Part shown: positions 15,001-27,000 of the stretch, piece by piece | Numbering within the stretch: position 1 is the stretch's first letter | How the letters are laid out: each line of letters opens with the position of its first letter | Assembly (NCBI RefSeq): GCF_041260155.1 | Contig: NC_091932.1 | Location: 25,324,746 to 25,388,745, forward strand | DNA from: Ptychodera flava | Taxonomy: Eukaryota > Hemichordata > Enteropneusta > Ptychoderidae | Reading direction: 5' to 3' | DNA length: 64,000 nt | The notes under the pieces: generated by a model | Seen by the model: only the letters and a program-made list of their open reading frames with translations | The model's database searches: none | Told to the model about the DNA's origin: nothing | Translations under genes and position numbers: made by a program

Positions 15001-18000
15001 AGTGACTGGTGTTGTGGTAGTGATATTTGACAGAGTAGGAGCTTTGGTAAAAATAACAAACACTTGGATATCAATAAGTCATTTAAACGACTTACTACAA
15101 CTACTTGTTGCGTCTGAGTCTGTATGAAATCTCTGTATATGTTTCAATACAACACCAATGCTCTCACAAATAGCTGAACAAAATATTCTTGAAAAGATTT
15201 ATTCATGTGGCACAAGCATGAAAACAGAATTATATTGCCAAGCAGAATAGTGTTTAAGAAAACTTTCAGCAATGCCTTATGCCTTTGCTTTTCTCAAAGA
15301 TACTTACGGAAGGGTGGTGCTTCAGGAAGAGGTGAAATATAAGAACAAGTCAGGAAGTGTACTTTATTATGGTCAGTTATTCTCTTTGGTACGTAACAGG
15401 CCCTTTCTGTAGACGAAACATGTACCAAAAACATAGTAAAAATCTAGAAATCACACAATGTTGTGAACATGATTTGTCAGCTTCATTTGTTTTTCAAATT
15501 AAAATAGTATCATGGTAATTCTGGACTTTTTGACTAACTATTTGTCATGACATGTAAACGCTAACGACATATATGATACTACGGGTGTTTGGAGCATTCG
15601 ATATTTCCATGGTCCAATGAACTAGTATTGCTTTTAATTGTGATGTAAAGAAATTCTTACCAATTGGAGTCAATGGCTCCCTTGTTGTCTCTTCTGTTGT
15701 CTGCGGTTGACTCGGTGTTGTGCTTGATATCTCTGTAGTAAGGAAGGTAGCAGATGTGCTCGGGGCTGTTGCGATTAGAACAAAAGATAAGGTGAGTTTT
15801 GCCACATCAAGTATCACAAACAGTTTGTGAGTACATCAATTGACGTACTAGGAAATAATTAGTCTGTAGTCTTTGATACATTAATTTATGTCTCTTTTCA
15901 ATTTCTTGGAGATTAATCTAGGCTGTTGTATTACCTATGCGATTCCTAAGCAATTCCAATTCCTTATCAGCGAGCAAATATACTTTTTCGACACAAGTTA
16001 CCATACATATGACTCTGATCTTACCTTCTGTGATCATTGTTGAACTTGTACTGATTTCCGTTGTATACGATGATGTTGTAGTGCCTGGTGTTGTGGTAGT
16101 GATATTTGACAGAGTAGGAGCTTTGGTAAAAATAACAAACACTTGGATATCAATAAGTCATTTTAACGACTTACTACAACTACTTGTTGCGTCTGAGTCT
16201 GTATGAAATCTCTGTATATGTTTCAATACAACGCCAATGCTCTCACAAATAGCTGAAGAAATCATTCTTGAAAAGATTTATTCATGTGGCACAAGCATCA
16301 AAACAGAATTATGTTGCCAAGCAGAATAGTGTTTAAGAAAACTTTCAGCAATGCCTTATGCCTTTGCTTTTCTCAAAGATACTTACGGAAGGGTGGTGCT
16401 TCAGGAAGAGGTGAAATATAAGAACAAGTCAGGAAGTGTACTTTATTATGGTCAGTTATTCTCTTTGGTACGTAACAGGCCCTTTCTGTAGACGAAACAT
16501 GTACCGAAAACATAGTAAAATCTAGAAATCACACAATGTTGTGAACATGATTTGTCAGCTTCATTTTGTTTTTCAAATTAAAATAGTATCATGGTACTCA
16601 AGTAAGTTAATGCATGGGTGTTTGTACCCATCAAGCCCAAAAGTAAGAAAATGATCAGTTATCTTTAAAAACCACGCGATTTGATTGATATTTGGCCTAA
16701 TTATTGGAATTATTAAATTCTTTAAAATTAATGTTTGCCTAAATCTTGACGAGTTGAGTCACGTGACCAAATCTGATATTTTCCCGCCAAAATTTATGTC
16801 TTTATTAATTTCAATATTCCAACCGTAACCCGTTAAATTTTCTTGATTTTCTCTGCACTTTTGGAAACAACATCTATCATATTCTTTCAAAAATACATGG
16901 CACTCATGAAACTCTATCTATACTTCTTTCTGATATTCAAAATATTCATGTAAAACATCAAAAATATTGTATTTGTTGTTTTTTGTGAAGAAATGTTATT
17001 CAAAATTCAATAATTTTGCATCTGCCACTAGTTCTAACACAAGTTCCTATCCCATTTTACATTAATTGGTCATAATATGTTAAATATTTTGATGTTTAAC
17101 GGTTGGAATATTCAGTTATTTGCAATATACAATTTTGGCGGGAAAATAATAGATTATGGTCACGTGATCTGACTTAGGTAAGATATTATGATAAATTTCA
17201 ACTTAATCAAATGCGAAACATATTTTTGGCAATTTTCACAATTTTCTGACCAGGTCTGATTAAAAAGTATGTTCAAACTGATTTTACATGTATGTAAGCC
17301 TATGCCCATGCATTAACATACCTGAGTAATTCTGGACTTTTTGACTAACTATTTGTCATGACATGTAAACGCTAAAGACATATATGATACTACCGGGTGT
17401 TTTGGAGCATTCGATATTTCCATGGTCCAATGAACTAGTATTGCTTTTAATTGTGATGTAAAGAAATTCTTACCAATTGGAGTCAATGGCTCCCTTGTTG
17501 TCTCTTCTGTTGTCTGCGGTTGACTCGGTGTTGTGCTTGATATCTCTGTAGTAAGGAAGATAGCAGATGTGCTCGGGGCTGTTTCGATTAGAACAAAAGA
17601 TAAGGTGAGTTTTGCCACATCAAGTATCACAAACAGTTTGTGAGTACATCAATTGACGTACTAGGAAATAATTAGTCTGTAGTCTTTGATACATTAATTT
17701 ATGTCTCTTTTCAATAATTCTTGGAGATTAATCTAGGCTGTTGTATTACCTATGCGATTCCTAAGCAATTCCAATTCCTTATCAGCGAGCAAATATACTT
17801 TTTCGACACAAGTTACCATACATATGACTCTGATCTTACCTTCTGTGATCATTGTTGAACTTGTACTGATTTCCGTTGTATACGATGATGTTGTAGTGAC
17901 TGGTGTTGTGGTAGTGATATTTGACAGAGTAGGAGCTTTGGTAAAAATAACAAACACTTGGATATCAATAAGTCATTTTAACGACTTACTACAACTACTT

Positions 18001-21000
18001 GTTGCGTCTGAGTCTGTATGAAATCTCTGTATATGTTTCAATACAACACCAATGCTCTCACAAATAGCTGAACAAAATATTCTTGAAAAGATTTATTCAT
18101 GTGGCACAAGCATGAAAACAGAATTATATTGCCAAGCAGAATAGTGTTTAAGAAAACTTTCAGCAATGCCTTATGCCTTTGCTTTTGTCAAAGATACTTA
18201 CAGAAGGGTGGTGCTTCAGGAAGAGGTGAAATATAAGAACAAGTCAGGAAGTGTACTTTATTATGGTCAGTTATTCTCTTTGGTACGTAACAGGCCCTTT
18301 CTGTAGACGAAACATGTACCAAAACATAGTAAAATCTAGAAATCACAAAATGTTGTGAACATGATTTGTCAGCTTCATTTTGTTTTTCAAATTAAAATAG
18401 TATCATGGTATTCTGGACTTTTTGACTAACTATTTGTCATGACATGTAAACGCTAAAGACATATATGATACTACCGGGTGTTTTGGAGCATTCGATATTT
18501 CCATGGTCCAATGAACTAGTATTGCTTTTAATTGTGATGTAAAGAAATTCTTACCAATTGGAGTCAATGGCTCCCTTGTTGTCTCTTCTGTTGTCTGCGG
18601 TTGACTCGGTGTTGTGCTTGATATCTCTGTAGTAAGGAAGGTAGCAGATGTGCTCGGGGCTGTTGCGATTAGAACAAAAGATAAGGTGAGTTTTGCCACA
18701 TCAAGTATCACAAACAGTTTGTGAGTACATCAATTGACGTACTAGGAAATAATTAGTCTGTAGTCTTTGATACGTTAATTTATGTCTCTTTTCAATTTCT
18801 TGGAGATTAATCTAGGCTTTTGTATTACCTATGCGATTCCTAAGCAATTCCAATTCCTTATCAGCGAGCAAATATACTTTTTCGACACAAGTTACCATAC
18901 ATATGACTCTGATCTTACCTTCTGTGATCATTGTTGAACTTGTACTGATTTCCGTTGTATACGATGATGTTGTAGTGACTGGGGTTGTGGTAGTGATATT
19001 TGACAGAGTAGGAGCTTTGGTAAAAATAACAAACACTTGGATATCAATAAGTCATTTTAACGACTTACTACAACTACTTGTTGCGTCTGAGTCTGTATGA
19101 AATCTCTGTATATGTTTCAATACAACACCAATGCTCTCACAAATAGCTGAACAAAATATTCTTGAAAAGATTTATTCATGTGGCACAAGCATGAAAACAG
19201 AATTATATTGCCAAGCAGAATAGTGTTTAAGAAAACTTTCAGCAATGCCTTATGCCTTTGCTTTTCTCAAAGATACTTACGGAAGGGTGGTGCTTCAGGA
19301 AGAGGTGAAATATAAGAACAAGTCAGGAAGTGTACTTTATTATGGTCAGTTATTCTCTTTGGTACGTAACAGGCCCTTTCTGTAGACGAAACATGTACCG
19401 AAAACATAGTAAAATCTAGAAATCACACAATGTTGTGAACATGATTTGTCAGCTTCATTTTGTTTTTCAAATTAAAATAGTATCATGGTAATTCTGGACT
19501 TTTGACTAACTATTTGTCATGACATGTAAACGCTAACGACATATATGATACTACCGGGTGTTTTGGAGCATTCGATATTTCCATGGTCCAATGAACTAGT
19601 ATTGCTTTTAATTGTGATGTAAAGAAATTCTTACCAATTGGAGTCAATGGCTCCCTTGTTGTCTCTTCTGTTGTCTGCGGTTGACTCGGTGTTGTGCTTG
19701 ATATCTCTGTAGTAAGGAAGGTAGCAGATGTGCTCGGGGCTGTTGCGATTAGAACAAAAGATAAGGTGAGTTTTGCCACATCAAGTATCACAAACAGTTT
19801 GTGAGTACATCAATTGTCGTACTAGGAAAAATTAGTCTGTAGTCTTTGATACGTAATTTATGTCTCTTTTCAGTTTGTTGGAGATTAATTTAGGCTTTTG
19901 TATTACCTATGCGATTCCTAAGCAATTCCAATTCCTTATCAGCGAGCAAATATACTTTTTCGACACAAGTAACCATACATATGACTCTGATCTTACCTTT
20001 TGTGATCATTGTTGAACTTGTACTGATTTCCGTTGTATACGATGATGTTGTAGTGACTGGTGTTGTGGTAGTGATATTTGACAGAGTAGGAGCTTTGGTA
20101 AAAATAACAAACACTTGGATATCAATAAGTCATTTTAACGACTTACTACAACTACTTGTTGCGTCTGAGTCTGTATGAAATCTCTGTATATGTTTCAATA
20201 CAACACCAATGCTCTCACAAATAGCTGAACAAATATTCTTGAAAAGATTTATTCATGTGGCACAAGCATGAAAACAGAATTATATTGCCAAGCAGAATAG
20301 TGTTTAAGAAAACTGTCAGCAATGCCTTATGCCTTTGCTTTTTTCAAAGATACTTACGGAAGGGTGGTGCTTCAGGAAGAGGTGAAATATAAGAACAAGT
20401 CAGGGAGTGTACTTTATTATGGTCAGTTATTCTCTTTGGTACGTAACAGGCCCTTTCTGTAGACGAAACATGTACCGAAAACATAGTAAAATCTAGAAAT
20501 CACAAAATGTTGTGAACATGATTTGTCAGCTTCATTTTGTTTTTCAAATTAAAATAGTATCATGGTAATTCTGGACTTTTTGACTAACTATTTGTCATGA
20601 CATGTAAAGGCTAACGACATATATGATACTACCGGGTGTTTTGGAGCATTCGATATTTCCATGGTCCAATGAACTAGTATTGCTTTTAATTGTGATGTAA
20701 AGAAATTCTTACCATTGGAGTCAATGGCTCCCTTGTTGTCTCTTCTGTTGTCTGCGGTTGACTCGGTGTTGTGCTTGATATCTCTGTAGTAAGGAAGGTA
20801 GCAGATGTGCTCGGGGCTGTTGCGATTAGAACAAAAGATAAGGTGAGTTTTGCCACATCAAGTATCACAAACAGTTTGTGAGTACATCAATTGTCGTACT
20901 AGGAAATAATTAGTCTGTAGTCTTTGATACGTTAATTTATGTCTCTTTTCAGTTTGTCGGAGATTAATTTAGGCTGTTGTATTACCTATGCGATTCCTAA

Positions 21001-24000
21001 GCAATTCCAATTCCTTATCAGCGAGCAAATATACTTTTTCGACACAAGTAACCATACATATGACTCTGATCTTACCTTCTGTGATCATTGTTGAACTTGT
21101 ACTGATTTCCGTTGTATACGATGATGTTGTAGTGACTGGTGTTGTGGTAGTGATATTTGACAGAGTAGGAGCTTTGGTAAAAATAACAAACACTTGGATA
21201 TCAATAAGTCATTTTAACGACTTACTACAACTACTTGTTGCGTCTGAGTCTGTATGAAATCTCTGTATATGTTTCAATACAACACCAATGCTCTCACAAA
21301 TAGCTGAACAAATCATTCTTGAAAAGATTTATTCACGTGGCACAAGCATGAAAACAGAATTATATTGCCAAGCAGAATAGTGTTTAAGAAAATTTCAGCA
21401 ACGCCTTATGCCTTTGCTTTTCTCAAAGATACTTACGGAAGGGTGGTGCTTCAGGAAGAGGTGAAATATAAGAACAAGTCAGGAAGTGTACTTTATTATG
21501 GTCAGTTATTCTCTTTGGTACGTAACAGGCCCTTTCTGTAGACGAAACATGTACCGAAAACATAGTAAAATCTAGAAATCACAAAATGTTGTGAACATGA
21601 TTTGTCAGCTTCATTTTGTTTTTCAAATTAAAATAGTATCATGGTAATTCTGGACTTTTTGACTAACTATTTGTCATGACATGTAAACGCTAACGACATA
21701 TATGATACTACCGGGTGTTTTGGAGCATTCGATATTTCCATGGTCCAATGAACTAGTATTGCTTTTAATTGTGATGTAAAGAAATTCTTACCAATTGGAG
21801 TCAATGGCTCCCTTGTTGTCTCTTCTGTTGTCTGCGGTTGACTCGGTGTTGTGCTTGATATCTCTGTAGTAAGGAAGGTAGCAGATGTGCTCGGGGCTGT
21901 TGCGATTAGAACAAAAGATAAGGTGAGTTTACCACATCAAGTATCACAAACAGTTTGTGAGTACATCAATTGACGTACTAGGAAATAATTAGTCTGTAGT
22001 CTTTGATACATTAATTTATGTCTCTTTTCAATTTCTTGGAGATTAATCTAGGCTGTTGTATTACCTATGCGATTCCTAAGCAATTCCAATTCCTTATCAG
22101 CGAGCAAATATACTTTTTCCACACAAGTTACCATACTTATGACTCTGATCTTACCTTCTGTGATCATTGTTGAACTTGTACTGATTTCCGTTGTATACGA
22201 TGATGTTGTAGTGACTGGTGTTGTGGTAGTGATATTTGACAGAGTAGGAGCTTTGGTAAAAATAACAAACACTTGGATATCAATAAGTCATTTTAACGAC
22301 TTACTACAACTACTTGTTGCGTCTGAGTCTGTATGAAATCTCTGTATATGTTTCAATACAACACCAATGCTCTCACAAATAGCTGAACAAAATATCTTGA
22401 AAAGATTTATTCATGTGGCACAAGCATGAAAACAGAATTATATTGCCAAGCAGAATAGTGTTTAAGAAAACTTTCAGCAATGCCTTATGCCTTTGCTTTT
22501 CTCAAGATACTTACGGAAGGGTGGTGCTTCAGGAAGAGGTGAAATATAAGAACAAGTCAGGAAGTGTACTTTATTATGGTCAGTTATTCTCTTTGGTACG
22601 TAACAGGCCCTTTCTGTAGACGAAACATGTACCGAAAACATAGTAAAATCTAGAAATCACAAAATGTTGTGAACATGATTTGTCAGCTTCATTTTGTTTT
22701 CAAATTAAAATAGTATCATGGTAATTCTGGACTTTTTGACTAACTATTTGTCATGACATGTAAACGCTAACGACATATATGATACTACCGGGTGTTTTGG
22801 AGCAGTCGATATTTTCATGGTCCAATGAACTAGTATTGCTTTTAATTGTGATGTAAAGAAATTCTTACCAATTGGAGTCAATGGCTCCCTTGTTGTCTCT
22901 TCTGTTGTCTGCGGTTGACTCGGTGTTGTGCTTGATATCTCTGTAGTAAGGAAGGTAGCAGATGTGCTCGGGGCTGTTGCGATTAGAACAAAAGATAAGG
23001 TGAGTTTTACCACATCAAGTATCACAAACAGTTTGTGAGTACATCAATTGACGTACTAGGAAAATAGTTAGTCTGTAGTCTTTGATACGTTAATTTACGT
23101 CTCTTTTCAATTTCTTGGAGATTAATCTAGGCTGTTGTATTACCTATGCGATTCCTAAGCAATTCCAATTCCTTATCAGCGAGCAAATATACTTTTTCGA
23201 CACAAGTTACCATACTATGACTCTGATCTTACCTTCTGTGATCATTGTTGAACTTGTACTGATTTCCGTTGTATACGATGATGTTGTAGTGACTGGTGTT
23301 GTGGTAGTGATATTTGACAGAGTAGGAGCTTTGGTAAAAATAACAAACACTTGGATATCAATAAGTCATTTTAACGACTTACTACAACTACTTGTTGCGT
23401 CTGAGTCTGTATGAAATCTCTGTATATGTTTCAATACAACACCAATGCTCTCACAAATAGCTGAACAAAATATTCTTGAAAGATTTATTCATGTGGCACA
23501 AGCATGAAAACAGAATTATATTGCCAAGCAGAATAGTGTTTAAGAAAACTTTCAGCAATGCCTTATGCCTTTGCTTTTCTCAAAGATACTTACGGAAGGG
23601 TGGTGCTTCAGGAAGAGGTGAAATATAAGAACAAGTCAGGAAGTGTACTTTATTATGGTCAGTTATTCTCTTTGGTACGTAACAGGCCCTTTCTGTAGAC
23701 GAAACATGTACCGAAAACATAGTAAAATCTAGAAATCACAAAATGTTGTGAACATGATTTGTCAGCTTCATTTGTTTTTCAAATTAAAATAGTATCATGG
23801 TAATTCTGGACTTTTTGACTAACTATTTGTCATGACATGTAAACGCTAACGACATATATGATACTACCGGGTGTTTTGGAGCATTCGATATTTCCATGGT
23901 CCAATGAACTAGTATTGCTTTTAATTGTGATGTAAAGAAATTCTTACCAATTGGAGTCAATGGCTCCCTTGTTGTCTCTTCTCTTGTCTGCGGTTGACTC

Positions 24001-27000
24001 GGTGTTGTGCTTGATATCTCTGTAGTAAGGAAGGTAGCAGATGTGCTCGGGGCTGTTGCGATTAGAACAAAAGATAAGGTGAGTTTTGCCACATCAAGTA
24101 TCACAAACAGTTTGTGAGTACATCAATTGCGTACTAGGAAAATAGTTAGTCTGTAGTCTTTGATACATTAATTTATGTCTCTTTTCAATTTCTTGGAGAT
24201 TAATCTAGGCTGTTGTATTACCTATACGATTCCTAAGCAATTCCAATTCCTTATCAGCGAGCAAATATACTTTTTCGACACAAGTTACCATACATAGACT
24301 CCGATCTTACCTTCTGTGATCATTGTTGAACTTGTACTGATTTCCGTTGTATACGATGATGTTGTAGTGACTGGTGTTGTGGTAGTGATATTTGACAGAG
24401 TAGGAGCTTTGTAAAATAACAAACACTTGGATATCAATAAGTCATTTTAACGACTTACTACAACTACTTGTTGCGTCTGAGTCTGTATGAAATCTCTGTA
24501 TATGTTTCAATACAACACCAATGCTCTCACAAATAGCTGAACAAAATATTCTTGAAAAGATTTATTCATGTGGCACAAGCATGAAAACAGAATTATATTG
24601 CCAAGCAGAATAGTGTTTAAGAAAACTTTCAGCAATGCCTTATGCCTTTGCTTTTCTCAAAGATACTTACGGAAGGGTGGTGCTTCAGGAAGAGGTGAAA
24701 TATAAGAACAAGTCAGGAAGTGTACTTTATTATGGTCAGTTATTCTCTTTGGTACGTAACAGGCCCTTCTGTAGACGAAACATGTACCGAAAACATAGTA
24801 AAATCTAGAAATCACAAAATGTTGTGAACATGATTTGTCGGCTTCATTTTGTTTTTCAACTTAAATAGTATCATGGTAATTCTGGACTTTTTGACTAACT
24901 ATTTGTCATGACATGTAAACGCTAACGACATATATGATACTACCGGGTGTTTGGAGCATTCGATATTTCCATGGTCCAATGAACTAGTATTGCTTTTAAT
25001 TGTGATGTAAAGAAATTCTTACCAATTGGAGTCAATGGCTCCCTTGTTGTCTCTTCTGTTGTCTGCGGTTGACTCGGTGTTGTGCTTGATATCTCTGTAG
25101 TAAGGAAGGTAGCAGATGTGCTCGGGGCTGTTGCGATTAGAACAAAAGATAGGTGAGTTTTACCACATCAAGTATCACAAACAGTTTGTGAGTACATCAA
25201 TTGACGTACTAGGAAATAGTTAGTCTGTAGTCTTTGATACATTAATTTATGTCTCTTTTCAATTTCTTGGAGATTAATCTAGGCTGTTGTATTACCTATG
25301 CGATTCCTAAGCAATTCCAATTCCTTATCAGCGAGCAAATATACTTTTTCGACACAAGTTACCATACATATGACTCTGATCTTACCTTCTGTGATCATTG
25401 TTGAACTTGTACTGATTTCCGTTGTATACGATGATGTTGTAGTGACTGGTGTTGTGGTAGTGATATTTGACAGAGTAGGAGCTTTGGTAAAAATAACAAA
25501 CACTTGGATATCAATAAGTCATTTTAACGACTTACTACAACTACTTGTTGCGTCTGAGTCTGTATGAAATCTCTGTATATGTTTCAATACAACACCAATG
25601 CTCTCACAAATAGCTGAACAAAATATTCTTGAAAAGATTTATTCATGTGGCACAAGCATGAAAACAGAATTATATTGCCAAGCAGAATAGTGTTTAAGAA
25701 AACTTTCAGCAATGCCTTATGCCTTTGCTTTTCTCAAAGATACTTACGGAAGGGTGGTGCTTCAGGAAGAGGTGAAATATAAGAACAAGTCAGGAAGTGT
25801 ACTTTATTATGGTCAGTTATTCTCTTTGGTACGTAACAGGCCCTTTCTGTAGACGAAACATGTACCGAAAACACAGTAAAATCTAGAAATCACAAAATGT
25901 TGTGAACATGATTTGTCAGCTTCATTTTGTTTTTCAATTAAAATAGTATCATGGTAATTCTGGACTTTTTGACTAACTATTTGTCATGACATGTAAACGC
26001 TAACGACATATATGATACTACCGGGTGTTTTGGAGCATTCGATATTTCCATGGTCCAATGAACTAGTATTGCTTTTAATTGTGATGTAAAGAAATTCTTA
26101 CCAATTGGAGTCAATGGCTCCTTGTTGTCTCTTCTGTTGTCTGCGGTTGACTCGGTGTTGTGCTTGATATCTCTGTAGTAAGGAAGGTAGCAGATGTGCT
26201 CGGGGCTGTTGCGATTAGAACAAAAGATAAGGTGAGTTTTACCACATCAAGTATCACAACAGTTTGTGAGTACATCAATTGACGTACTAGGAAAATATTA
26301 GTCTGTAGTCTTTGATACATTAATTTATGTCTCTTTTCAATTTCTTGGAGATTAATCTAGGCTGTTGTATTACCTATGCGATTCCTAAGCAATTCCAATT
26401 CCTTATCAGCGAGCAAATATACTTTTCGACACAAGTTACCATACATATGACTCTGATCTTACCTTCTGTGATCATTGTTGAACTTGTACTGATTTCCGTT
26501 GTATACGATGATGTTGTAGTGACTGGTGTTGTGGTAGTGATATTTGACAGAGTAGGAGCTTTGGTAAAAATAACAAACACTTGGATATCAATAAGTCATT
26601 TTAACGACTTACTACAACTACTTGTTGCGTCTGAGTCTGTATGAAATCTCTGTATATGTTTCAATACAACACCAATGCTCTCACAAATAGCTGAACAAAA
26701 TATTCTTGAAAAGATTTATTCATGTGGCACAAGCATGAAAACAGAATTATATTGCCAAGCAGAATAGTGTTTAAGAAAACTTTCAGCAATGCCTTATGCC
26801 TTTGCTTTTCTCAAAGATACTTACGGAAGGGTGGTGCTTCAGGAAGAGGTGAAATATAAGAACAAGTCAGGAAGTGTACTTTATTATGGTCAGTTATTCT
26901 CTTTGGTACGTAACAGGCCCTTTCTGTAGACGAAACATGTACCGAAAACATAGTAAAATCTAGAAATCACAAAATGTTGTGAACATGATTTGTCAGCTTC

